Source: Chloroflexota bacterium
GTDB lineage: Bacteria > Chloroflexota > Limnocylindria > QHBO01
Length of the DNA stretch: 29,989 nucleotides
NCBI GenBank assembly: GCA_005879775.1
Contig: VBJX01000013.1
Span: forward strand, 1 to 29,989
Direction of reading: 5' to 3'
Shown here: piece after piece, positions 15,922 through 23,915 of the stretch
Numbering within the stretch: position 1 is the first letter of the stretch
Layout: each line of letters begins with the position of its first letter
The notes under the pieces: generated by a model
What the model was told of the DNA's origin: nothing
What the model saw: the letters and a program-made list of their open reading frames with translations, nothing else
Databases searched by the model: none
Made by a program: the position numbers and the translations under genes

Positions 15922-16764
15922 TCAGCGACCGACCAGGAAGCCTGCCAGGTCCGGCGAGCCGGCGAGGATCGCGAGCGAGCCCAGGACGAGGACGGCGATC
16001 ACCCCCGCAATCATCCGATTGGCGGCCCACACCGCCGTGCGCGCATGACCCGCTGACGAGATGTTGCCCGCCGCCTGAAAGAGCTCGGGCCCGATGAGCG
16101 CACCCTCGGCATCGAGCATGGCGCCCGCCGCCTCGGTGGCGCTGGCCGTGGCCCCGAGGCTCCACCGCGCGGCGGCAGCCAGGCCGCCCAGCAGCAGGAG
16201 CGAGTCCTCGGCCAGGCTGCCGGCGACCATTGCCACGCCGTGGCCCCCCGGATCGGACATGGCCGCCGCGCCTGCCAGCGGCCGTCCCTCACCGAGGTAC
16301 TCGACCCTCGATCCCCCCGCGCGTTCGAGCGTCGCGGTTCGTTCGTGGGCATCCCCGAGCGCCGCGTCGGCCAGGAAGGCGGCGACCGGGTCGTTGACCG
16401 TGACGCGCAGCCCCACGCCGGCACGAGCCGCGCTGCGGGCCAGGTGCGCCAGGAGCGGCAGGGCGGCCAGCGTCTGAAGCCGCTCGGTGGCTGACGTCGC
16501 CCGCGCCAGGCCGGCGCTCCCCAGCGAGACGAGCGCGTCCGTGCCCGATTCGGCGGCGAGGGCCATTGCGCGGCGGATCGATGCCAGGTGGCCCAGGTCA
16601 TGCCCGCTCCACCGGCCACCGGGGCGGGCCACCAGGGAAAGGAGGACGAGCGGCGCCAGCAGGATGGCCGCCGTCGGCGCGGCCCCGAGACGCAGCGACG
16701 AGGTTGCGACTGCATTGATGATCGAGGAGATGATCTGGCTGGCAAGCTCACCGATGTTCGGCAT
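15922..16764 (-). CDS. Uncharacterised membrane protein resembling the DUF6754 family
   Basis: A 280-residue protein with a hydrophobic segment at about 28-46, a large domain (IRRAMALAAESGTDALVSLG, ALPLLAHLARSAARAGVGLRVTVNDPVAAFLADA, AMVAGSLAEDSLLLLGG, GALIGPELFQAAGNI) and a final membrane helix at about 250-268. The layout and blocks such as IRRxxxLAxE, a DPV segment after a beta strand, AEDSLLLxG and LIGPELFQA resemble DUF6754 proteins, which are mostly known from Chloroflexota. The function of that family is not known to me. The ATG at 16764 overlaps the stop of the small gene upstream by one base. The soluble domain probably faces the cytoplasm, but topology is uncertain. Confidence 0.66.
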   Translation of the reverse strand: MPNIGELASQIISSIINAVATSSLRLGAAPTAAILLAPLVLLSLVARPGGRWSGHDLGHLASIRRAMALAAESGTDALVSLGSAGLARATSATERLQTLAALPLLAHLARSAARAGVGLRVTVNDPVAAFLADAALGDAHERTATLERAGGSRVEYLGEGRPLAGAAAMSDPGGHGVAMVAGSLAEDSLLLLGGLAAAARWSLGATASATEAAGAMLDAEGALIGPELFQAAGNISSAGHARTAVWAANRMIAGVIAVLVLGSLAILAGSPDLAGFLVGR

Positions 16765-17069
16765 CAGCGTTTCCCCGCTCTCAGGCGCCGGGCCAGCGCG
16801 TCATACAGCTCCGGCTGGTCGAGGACTCCGCGGAGGCCGCGCAGCAGGCTGGTGCCCGCCACCGGCGCCAGGAAAGGCCCAAGGAAGATCGAGGCCTGGC
16901 GCATCAGCGGAACGAGCGGCCGGTGCGCATCGAGCAGGAGCGCGGCCGGGGCGGCGAGGCCGCGGCGCTCGAGCTCGACCGCCAGGCGCTCGGCATCAGC
17001 GCCCGACACGTCACCGGCTGCGGTGCGCTCGGCGGGTGCGGCGGCGTTGACCTTGATCGGGAGAGGCAT
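16764..17069 (-). CDS. Small uncharacterised protein, first gene of the MutL-like cluster
   Basis: A 101-residue protein. The second half, AAPALLLDAHRPLVPLMRQA and FLGPFLAPVAG, is moderately hydrophobic and could be an amphipathic or membrane-associated helical pair, followed by a short tail with DQPELYDALARRL. No cysteines, no signal peptide. I do not recognise a domain. The ATG at 17069 follows a weak GGGAGAGG-like purine stretch that is inside the start region, and there are 19 nt to alr upstream. Its stop overlaps the DUF6754-like start, so it is translated with that gene. That coupling and the high-quality codon use argue that it is real. Confidence 0.6.
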   Translation of the reverse strand: MPLPIKVNAAAPAERTAAGDVSGADAERLAVELERRGLAAPAALLLDAHRPLVPLMRQASIFLGPFLAPVAGTSLLRGLRGVLDQPELYDALARRLRAGKR

Positions 17070-17088
17070 GGTCGCTCGCTCGACGGCC

Positions 17089-18240
17089 TCACCCGGCGCC
17101 CGCGATGACCTCCGGCAGGTGGAGGCGCGGGAGGCGATCGCGGAGGGCGGTCGTCACTTCGTAGTTGATCGTTCGTCGCTCGCCAGCGACCTCATCCGCG
17201 GTGATGCGGGCGCTCATCTGCTCGCCGATCAGGACGAACTCGTCGTCGTAGGTTACATCATGGGTCTCGCCAAGATCGACGGTGAGGCCGTCCATGCTGA
17301 TCGCGCCCACGATCGGCCGACGCTCCCCATGCACCAGCACCGACCCGTTGTTGGCATGGATCCGCGGCCAGCCGTCTCCGTAGCCGATCCCCAGGGTGGC
17401 GATCCGGGTCGCCTGGGTCGTGCGGAAGCGGAGCCCATAGCCGATCGCGTCACCGGCAGGCAGCTCGAAGATGCGCAGCGGCAGGGCCTTGAGCGAGAGG
17501 ATCGGTCGCAGGCCATGATCGGTCTCCCCCGCCCAGGCAGGCACCAGGCCGTAGAGCGCCAGGCCCGGACGCACCGCGTCGGCGAATCCGCCGATACCGG
17601 CCAGCAGCCCGCCGCTGGCTGCCACGTGTACCAACCCCGGGTCGACGCCTGCCGAGCGCATGCCGTCCAGGGCCTGCGCCAGGCGCAGGAGCTGCACGTC
17701 GGTGTAGGCATCGTCCTGGCCGGGGACCGCCAGGTGGCTGAAGGTGGCCGCCAGATGCAGGTCACGACTGCGCGCCACACGCACGGCGAGCTCGATGGCA
17801 TCCCCCGGATCGCTCCCCTGCCGGCCGAGGCCGGTGTCGAGCTTGAGGTGCAGGGCCGCCCGCTTCCCGGCGGCGGCTGCGGCGCGCTCGGCGAGCTCGA
17901 TCCCAGCCTGGTCATAGACGGTGAGCTCCAGGTCAGCAGCCATCGCGATCGGGGCCTCGGGCTCGCCGATCCCCCACAGGACCACGATCGGACCGGAGAT
18001 GCCGGCCTCGCGCAGCGCCACTCCCTCGCCGACCGTCGCCACCGCCAGACGCTCGACGCCGTGGGCCGCGAGCGTGCGAGAGACCTCGATCGCTCCGTGG
18101 CCGTATCCGTTGGCCTTCACCACGGCGATCACCTGGCGCTCCGGCCCCGCCAGCTGCCGGATGACGGCCAGGTTGCTGGCCAGCGTCGCGTGGTCGATCT
18201 CGATCCAGGCCCGATGCGGGCTCCGCGCTGGCGTCGTCAC
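17089..18240 (-). CDS. alr: Alanine racemase
   Basis: A 383-residue fold-type III PLP enzyme that makes D-alanine for peptidoglycan. The N-terminal TIM barrel carries the PLP lysine in AVVKANGYGHGA (Lys42), followed by DTGLGRQG and SHLAVPGQDD, FADAVRPGLALYGL and GIGYGDGWPR. The C-terminal domain has VGAISMDGLTVDLG, where family members usually have MCMDQ. The start is GTG (18240), overlapping the nnrD stop as GTGA. Length is normal (about 360-390). The residue after DTG is Leu rather than the more usual Met, which is a tolerated change. No D-Ala-D-Ala ligase is in this window. The gene lies between nnrD and the uncharacterised membrane cluster. Confidence 0.94.
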   Translation of the reverse strand: MTTPARSPHRAWIEIDHATLASNLAVIRQLAGPERQVIAVVKANGYGHGAIEVSRTLAAHGVERLAVATVGEGVALREAGISGPIVVLWGIGEPEAPIAMAADLELTVYDQAGIELAERAAAAAGKRAALHLKLDTGLGRQGSDPGDAIELAVRVARSRDLHLAATFSHLAVPGQDDAYTDVQLLRLAQALDGMRSAGVDPGLVHVAASGGLLAGIGGFADAVRPGLALYGLVPAWAGETDHGLRPILSLKALPLRIFELPAGDAIGYGLRFRTTQATRIATLGIGYGDGWPRIHANNGSVLVHGERRPIVGAISMDGLTVDLGETHDVTYDDEFVLIGEQMSARITADEVAGERRTINYEVTTALRDRLPRLHLPEVIAGAG

Positions 18241-19139
18241 GAGCGCCGGCTGCCGCGCAGCTGCTCGATCGCCTGGGGGAGCAGGTTCGCGACGTCGCGC
18301 GCCACGACCCCGGTTCGCCCGATCCGGTCCTCGGCCAGCAGGCCCGCCGCGGCGTGCGCTGCAACACCGCAGCCTGCCGCATCGAAGGGGGCCAGCCCGG
18401 CTGCCAGGAAGGCGCCGATCACGCCGGCCAGCACATCGCCGCTGCCGGCAGTCGCCAGGGCCGGGGTGGCGATCTCCGAGCGGATCAGGTCGTCCGCTGG
18501 CGAGGCGATGACCGTGTGGGCGCCCTTCAGCACGACCACCTGTCCCCAGCGAGCCGCCGCCAGGCGCGCCGCCTCGGACCGCTCCTCGTCGCTGTCAGGC
18601 GGGCGTTCGGAGGGAGCGACCCGCAGCAGGCGGGCGAACTCGCCCGGATGCGGCGTGAGGACCGCCGGCGCCTTGACCCCGATCCACCAGCGGTCCACTT
18701 CGGCCAGCGCGGTGAGCGCGTCCGCATCGACCACGGTCGGCAGCCGCAGCGCGCCGATGAACTGCCGGGCTCGTCGCAGGGTCGAGGGTTGGCGGCCGAG
18801 CCCCGGCCCGATCACCAACGCCTCGTAGGCAGGAGCCTCGCTCGCCACGCGCCGCCAGCCGGCCGGAGAGGTGAGGCCGGGCGCCTCCTCCGGCAGGAGC
18901 ATCATGGTCATCTCGGGGACGACGCCGAGCAGTCGCATGCCGACCGTCTCGGGGGTCGCCAGGCAGGCCAGGCCAACGCCGGCCCGGATCGCCCCGAGGC
19001 CGGTGAGGATCGCCGCCCCGGCGTACTCGGGAGATCCGGCAACGATCAGGAGCCGCCCGAAGGTGCCCTTATGGGCGCGCGCCGGCCGCTCGGGGAGCCG
19101 CTCCGCCACCCAGCGCTGGGTCAGCCCACCAACCGCCAT
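18237..19139 (-). CDS. nnrD: ADP/ATP-dependent NAD(P)H-hydrate dehydratase
   Basis: A 300-residue ribokinase-like protein that repairs damaged NAD(P)HX. It begins with HKGTFGRLLIVAGSPEYAGAA and has LVIGPGLGR (about 108-116), VDADALT, LTPHPGEFARLL (HPGE at 164-167), VVLKGAHTVIA and the anion-hole motif TAGSGDVLAGVI (GSGD at 232-235). In many bacteria this domain is fused to the epimerase NnrE as a protein of about 500 residues; here only the dehydratase half is present, and no NnrE domain is in the window. The ATG at 19139 starts 4 nt after the acpS stop. acpS-nnrD-alr is a familiar bacterial gene order. Confidence 0.92.
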   Translation of the reverse strand: MAVGGLTQRWVAERLPERPARAHKGTFGRLLIVAGSPEYAGAAILTGLGAIRAGVGLACLATPETVGMRLLGVVPEMTMMLLPEEAPGLTSPAGWRRVASEAPAYEALVIGPGLGRQPSTLRRARQFIGALRLPTVVDADALTALAEVDRWWIGVKAPAVLTPHPGEFARLLRVAPSERPPDSDEERSEAARLAAARWGQVVVLKGAHTVIASPADDLIRSEIATPALATAGSGDVLAGVIGAFLAAGLAPFDAAGCGVAAHAAAGLLAEDRIGRTGVVARDVANLLPQAIEQLRGSRRS

Positions 19140-19143
19140 CGCC

Positions 19144-19524
19144 TCAGGATCCCGTGCCGAGGTGCGCCACCGCCACCGCGACCGCCATCCGCCGCTCGTG
19201 GGAGATCGAGACCGTCACGTCCTCCAGGCCAAGCGCGGCCGCCCGTGCTGCCGCGCGCCGGTGGAGCCGTACCTGTGGCGCCCCTGCCCAGTTGGGCAGG
19301 ACCTCGATCTCCCGCCAGCCGACGCCCCGCACGCCGAGGCCGAGCACCTTGCTGACCGCCTCCTTGGCCGCCCAGCGCCCGGCGATCCTCTCGACCTTGC
19401 CGCCGCAATAGCGCGCCTCGGCGTCGGTCAGGACGCGTGCCCGAAACCGATCCGGGAAGCGACCAAGCAGCGCGACGATTCGATCGATGTCGACCAGGTC
19501 GACCCCGATCTCGTGACGGCTCAT
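19144..19524 (-). CDS. acpS: Holo-[acyl-carrier-protein] synthase
   Basis: A 126-residue AcpS-type phosphopantetheinyl transferase. It moves 4'-phosphopantetheine from CoA to a serine of the acyl carrier protein, using Mg2+. The metal-binding Asp is in EIGVDLVDIDRI (Asp9), and the catalytic Glu is in RWAAKEAVSKVLGLG (Glu55); VTVSISHERRMAVAVAVA is the C-terminal motif. The length is typical (about 120-130). The ATG at 19524 is chosen because homology begins four codons in; the frame above it is glmS-side sequence. 22 nt separate it from glmS. Confidence 0.94.
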   Translation of the reverse strand: MSRHEIGVDLVDIDRIVALLGRFPDRFRARVLTDAEARYCGGKVERIAGRWAAKEAVSKVLGLGVRGVGWREIEVLPNWAGAPQVRLHRRAAARAAALGLEDVTVSISHERRMAVAVAVAHLGTGS

Positions 19525-19546
19525 GGGCGGTGGCCTCGGGCGGAGG

Positions 19547-21376
19547 CTATTCGACGGTGACCGACTTCGCCAGGTTCCGCGGCTGGTCGACGTCGGTGCC
19601 ACGGGCGACCGCCACCTCGTAGGCGAGCAGCTGCAGCGGAAGGATGGCGATCACCGGCGCCATCTGCTCGATCGTCTCCGGGACGTAGAGGACGTCCTGC
19701 GCATAGCGCGCGATCTCCTCGTCACCCTCGGTCGCGACGGCGACGACAGGCGCCTCGCGGGCGCGCACCTCGGCGATGTTGCTCACCACCTTCTCGTAGG
19801 TCGCCCCCCGCGTCGCCACCGCGACCAGCGGGGTCTGCGGATCGAGCAGCGCGATCGGCCCATGCTTGAGCTCGCCCGCCGCGTAGCCCTCGGCGTGGAC
19901 GTAGGAGAGCTCCTTGAGCTTGAGGGCGCCCTCCAGCGCAATCGGGAAGCCGAGCGATCGGCCGATGAACATCACGTCGCGCACGCCCGACCAACGGCGG
20001 GCCAGCTTCTTGACCTGTGGAGCGAGCTTGAGCGTCTCCGCGGCCTGCGCCGGCAGCTCGCGGAGGGCGAGCCCGAACGAGCGCAGCTGCCGGTCGCCCA
20101 GCGTGCCCCGCAGCCGAGCCAGGTGTAGGGCGATCATCTCCAGCACGACCACCTGGGTGACGAAGGCCTTCGTCGAGGCAACCGCGACCTCGGGGCCGGC
20201 CTGCAGGTAGCAGACCGCATCGGCCTCGCGGGTGATGGCGCTCCCGACCACGTTGGTGACGACCACGATGGTGGCGCCCATCTCGGCTGCGAGCTTCTGG
20301 GGAGCGAGCGTGTCGGCGGTCTCGCCCGATTGGCTGACGCTGATCACCAGCGTCCGCTCGTCGATCGGGGGTGGCGAATAGCGCATCTCGGAGCCGATCT
20401 GGCTCGACGCCGGCAGCCTGACCCACTCCTGGATCAGGTGCGCTCCCACCTCTCCGGCGTAGCGCGCGGTCCCGCAACCGACGACGTAGACGCGCTCCAC
20501 CGCGCGCAGCTGCTCCTCGATCGCGTCCAGCTCGGGGAGGCTGACCCTGCCCGCCGCATCGACCCGACCGCGGAGCGCCTCCTGGATGGCGTGGGGCTGC
20601 TCGTAGATCTCCTTGAGCGTGAAATGGGCGAAGCCGCCCTTCTCGGCGGCCTCGATGCTCCAGCGGATCCTGGTCACGTCGCGCTCGACCGGGCTGCCGT
20701 CCAGCTGCTGGATCCGGACACCATCGGGCGTCACCTCGGCGATGTCGCCCTCGTGCAGGATGACGACGTTCTTGGTGTGCTCCAGGATGGCTGGCACGTC
20801 GCTGGCCAGGAATCCCTCACCGTTGCCGAGCCCCACGATCAACGGCACGTTCATGCGCGCCCCGACGATCTGGTTCGGATGGTCGGTGTGCATCACGCCG
20901 ATCGCGTAGGCACCCGTCACCCGATTGAGGGCCGTTCGCACGGCCTCGACGAGGTCGCCGTCGTACTGCGTCTCGATCAGGTGCGCCAGCACTTCGGTAT
21001 CGGTCTCCGAGGTGAACCGATGGCCTGCGGCCTGCAGCTCCTCCTTGAGCTCGCGATAGTTCTCGATGATCCCGTTGTGAATGAGCGCCAGGCGCCCGCT
21101 GCAGTCGCGGTGCGGGTGGGCGTTCAGGTCGGTGGGGCGGCCGTGCGTCGCCCAGCGCGTGTGCGCGATCCCGGGATGGCCGGCCGGCGCGCCGCCGTTG
21201 AGATGGTCGGTCAGGTTGGTGAGCTTGCCGGCCTTCTTCTCGATGAAGACCTCGCCGTTCTCGGTGAGGAGGGCGATCCCGGCCGAGTCGTAGCCGCGGT
21301 ACTCGAGGCGACGCAGCCCGTCGAGCAGGATCGGCGCAGCGTCACGCGGGCCGACGTACCCGACAATGCCACACAT
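19547..21376 (-). CDS. glmS: Glutamine-fructose-6-phosphate aminotransferase (isomerizing)
   Basis: A 609-residue cytoplasmic enzyme that makes glucosamine-6-phosphate from fructose-6-P and glutamine, the entry step to UDP-GlcNAc. It starts with MCGIVGYVG, so Cys2 is the glutamine-hydrolysing nucleophile. Glutaminase motifs LRRLEYRGYDSAGIAL, GIAHTRWATHG and HNGIIENYRELK follow. Two SIS domains bind the sugar phosphate (VISVSQSGETADT, FIGRSLGFPIALEGALKLKE, HAEGYAAGELKHGPIAL); the C-terminal AKSVTVE matches the conserved end. A clear ribosome site, AAGGAG, lies 6-7 nt before the ATG, inside the 18-nt gap to glmM. No glmS ribozyme is visible upstream; there is no room for one. Confidence 0.97.
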   Translation of the reverse strand: MCGIVGYVGPRDAAPILLDGLRRLEYRGYDSAGIALLTENGEVFIEKKAGKLTNLTDHLNGGAPAGHPGIAHTRWATHGRPTDLNAHPHRDCSGRLALIHNGIIENYRELKEELQAAGHRFTSETDTEVLAHLIETQYDGDLVEAVRTALNRVTGAYAIGVMHTDHPNQIVGARMNVPLIVGLGNGEGFLASDVPAILEHTKNVVILHEGDIAEVTPDGVRIQQLDGSPVERDVTRIRWSIEAAEKGGFAHFTLKEIYEQPHAIQEALRGRVDAAGRVSLPELDAIEEQLRAVERVYVVGCGTARYAGEVGAHLIQEWVRLPASSQIGSEMRYSPPPIDERTLVISVSQSGETADTLAPQKLAAEMGATIVVVTNVVGSAITREADAVCYLQAGPEVAVASTKAFVTQVVVLEMIALHLARLRGTLGDRQLRSFGLALRELPAQAAETLKLAPQVKKLARRWSGVRDVMFIGRSLGFPIALEGALKLKELSYVHAEGYAAGELKHGPIALLDPQTPLVAVATRGATYEKVVSNIAEVRAREAPVVAVATEGDEEIARYAQDVLYVPETIEQMAPVIAILPLQLLAYEVAVARGTDVDQPRNLAKSVTVE

Positions 21377-21394
21377 CGCGCTCTCCTTGGCCTC

Positions 21395-22726
21395 TCAGTT
21401 CAGCCGTGCCCGCGCGAGCTCGGACAGCTCATGGGCGATACGGTTGATCTCGTCAGCGTCGTCGCCCTCGACCATGATCCGGATCTTGGGCTCCGTTCCT
21501 GAGGGCCGCACCAGGATCCGTCCCCGTGAGCCAAGGTCCGCCTCGGCGCGCGAGACGGCCGCTGCGAACTCCGGGTCCACCTCCCACTGGTCCCGATGGC
21601 GGACGGCCGAGTTTAGCATCACCTGCGGGAGCCTCGGGATCTGGGCGGCCAGGGTCGAGAGCCGCTCCTCGCCGCTGGCGCGCATCGTCTTGATCAGCTC
21701 GATCGCGGTCAGGATCCCGTCCCCGGTCGTGGCCAGGTCTCGGAAGATGATGTGCCCCGACTGCTCGCCGCCCATCGAGGCGTCTGTTCGTTCCATCGCC
21801 TCGAAGACGTGCCGGTCTCCGACGGGAGTGCGCACCACCCGTCCACCGGCCGAGCTGATCGCCCGCTCGAGCCCGCCGTTGCTCATGACCGTCGCCACCA
21901 GGATCCCGTGGCGCAACGTGCCGGCCCGCAGGCGAGCAATGGCGCAGATCCCCATCACCGCATCGCCGTCGACCACCACGCCGCTCTCGTCCACCGCAAT
22001 GAGCCGATCGGCGTCGCCGTCGAAGGCCAGGCCCAGGTCGAGGCCACCCTCGGACACCGTCGCGGCCAGCGTCTCGGGGTGCGTCGAACCCGCGCCGACG
22101 TTGATGTTCTGCCCGTCGGGCTCGGCGAAGATCGCGGTCACGGCCGCACCCAGCTCGGCAAGCAGGCCAGGGGCGATCTCGCTGGCCGAGCCGTTGGCGC
22201 AGTCGAGGCCGATCCGCAGCCCTGCCAGCGCATCCCCCGCCTCCTCGCGCAGGAAGGCCCGATACCCCTCGACCGGCGATGCGTCGCGCATCACGCGCCC
22301 AAGGGCGGCGTTGGTTCGCCCGGGAAGCGACTCGGCGCGGAAGATGAGCCGCTCCAGCTCCTCCTCGGCCTCGTCATCGATCTTGCGGCCGCCGGAAAGC
22401 ACCTTGAGCCCGTTGTCCTCCGGCGGGTTGTGGGAGGCGGAGACCATGATCCCCGCGGCGTGCTCGCCGTTGGCGGCCACGTAGGCGAGGCACGGCGTGG
22501 TGACCACGCCCAATTCCAGCGCATCGACGCCCACGGACGCGAGCCCTGCCGAGAGCGCGGCAACCAGCATGTCCCCGGAGCGACGCGTGTCCTGGCCGAT
22601 CACCACGCTGCGGCCGCCCGCCTCGAGGAGATGACCCACGGCCCGACCCAGGTCGTAGGCCAGGGTCGGCGTCAGGTCGACGTTGGCGACGCCACGGATG
22701 CCGTCAGTTCCAAAGAGGCGCCCCAT
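21395..22726 (-). CDS. glmM: Phosphoglucosamine mutase
   Basis: A 443-residue alpha-D-phosphohexomutase converting GlcN-6-P to GlcN-1-P. It starts with GRLFGTDGIRGVAN; the phosphoserine loop is VSASHNPPEDNG with the catalytic Ser98, the Mg2+ loop is LAFDGDADRLIAV, the sugar-binding loop is GGEQSGHIIF and the phosphate-binding loop is RILVRPSGTEPKIRIMVEG. Length and motifs are typical. It is coded between cdaR and glmS, the conserved cdaA-cdaR-glmM-glmS order of many bacteria; in Bacillus-type bacteria GlmM binds CdaA and reduces c-di-AMP synthesis. Six nt separate it from the cdaR stop. Confidence 0.97.
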   Translation of the reverse strand: MGRLFGTDGIRGVANVDLTPTLAYDLGRAVGHLLEAGGRSVVIGQDTRRSGDMLVAALSAGLASVGVDALELGVVTTPCLAYVAANGEHAAGIMVSASHNPPEDNGLKVLSGGRKIDDEAEEELERLIFRAESLPGRTNAALGRVMRDASPVEGYRAFLREEAGDALAGLRIGLDCANGSASEIAPGLLAELGAAVTAIFAEPDGQNINVGAGSTHPETLAATVSEGGLDLGLAFDGDADRLIAVDESGVVVDGDAVMGICAIARLRAGTLRHGILVATVMSNGGLERAISSAGGRVVRTPVGDRHVFEAMERTDASMGGEQSGHIIFRDLATTGDGILTAIELIKTMRASGEERLSTLAAQIPRLPQVMLNSAVRHRDQWEVDPEFAAAVSRAEADLGSRGRILVRPSGTEPKIRIMVEGDDADEINRIAHELSELARARLN

Positions 22727-22732
22727 CGATGG

Positions 22733-23915
22733 CTAGGGGGCCGGGGTCGGGCTGGGGGGCGGCACGATCTTGACCGTGACCGAGCCCGGGGAGATCCCGA
22801 CCAGCGTCATCCCGCTGGGAGGAGTGAGCGTCGGCACCACCTGGTGCGTGCCCGGCGCGAGGCCGCTGGCATCGAGGAGCACGGTCAACGTGCCGGGATC
22901 GAGCGCCGTCAGGGCGTTGACCGTACCACGCAGCGTGACGGCCACCTGGGAGAGCTGCGGCAGGCAGGCAGAACCATTCGGCTGTCCGGTGCAGAGCAGG
23001 CCGACCAGGTAAGTCTGGCTGGCAATCTCCTCGCGGATCTCGACGCTCACGGTCGGGGCCGGCACGGAGGGATCGGAGAGTCGCGTCCCGCTGGGCAGTG
23101 CCAGCACCGCCGTGGCCGTCACGCGCGCACGCTGGCCGGCCATGGAGATCGGCTGGGTCAGCACCTCGGTCACCGTGGAGAGGAGGTCGGGTGCGCCTTG
23201 CAGCGTCACCACGGCAGGGTTGACCAGCACCTCGCCGACCTCGAACCCGGTGGCGGGAGTTCCGGTCAGGACAGGTCGCACGGGAACCGTCTTGCTGGTC
23301 TCGACCGTGCGGACGTCGATGTCGACGTCGACCGTGGATGGGATCAGCTCGATCGAGGGGACCAGGCGGCCGTCGATGTCCGATGTGAACGCGGGCCACC
23401 GCCCGGTCGACCTGCTGCAGGAGGCTCTGGGGGCCAGTCGCGGTCACCTGTGTCTCGCTCGCCGTCGTCTGGCCGAGCTCGAGACCGGTTGGCACCAGCC
23501 CGTGATCGACTGCGACGCGAACCGGCCGCTCACCAAGCCGGTCGATGGCGACCGACACGGTGTGGGGTGCGTACGAGAGGTTGCTGACGCCGCTGACCAG
23601 CGGCCGAACGGTGACCTCCAGCGGCTGGGCCTGCGGGGCGAGAGACATGTCGTAGTCGGCCAGGTCGACCGTCACCGCGAAGGAGCTGACCGTCACGCGG
23701 TTCGACGGGTCGGTGAGGATCCGGTAGCGAAGATCGACCGTTCCGAAGTCCTGCGTCAGGACATAGCTGTCATCGGGCTGGTTGATCGCAGTGATCGGGA
23801 CTCCCGCCAACGTCTGATCGGAAAATGAGCCCGAGAAGACGAGCCCGGTGTAGAGGACGGTGGCGAGCCCCAGCGCGCCGAGCTTGAGGTGCCAGTTGCG
23901 GATCAGCCAGCGCAT
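22733..23915 (-). CDS. cdaR: YbbR-domain protein CdaR, interrupted by a 1-base frameshift
   Basis: A membrane-anchored regulator of the c-di-AMP synthase. The N-terminal helix is at about 11-30 (LKLGALGLATVLYTGLVFSG), followed by tandem YbbR repeats such as TLAGVPITAINQPDDSYVL and PLEVTVRPLVSG. From 23915 to about 23381 the frame is coding (residues 1-178); then the same domain continues in another frame down to the TAG at 22733. Removing one C from the CC pair at 23380-23381 on the plus strand turns VHIGHRR into VHIDIDGRL and joins the two parts into one 393-residue protein. The second part (PVRPVLTGTPATGFEVGEV onward) is intact. A sequencing or assembly error is the simplest cause; a true pseudogene or programmed shift cannot be excluded. 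The ATG follows the cdaA stop directly. Confidence 0.8.

Noticed and set aside
19525..21394. glmS riboswitch/ribozyme or other riboswitch
   Set aside because: The spaces around glmS are 18 and 22 bp, too small for any known riboswitch.
22704..23281. Second independent gene within the cdaR region
   Set aside because: The sequence is the continuation of the YbbR repeats of the same protein in another frame, not a separate gene.
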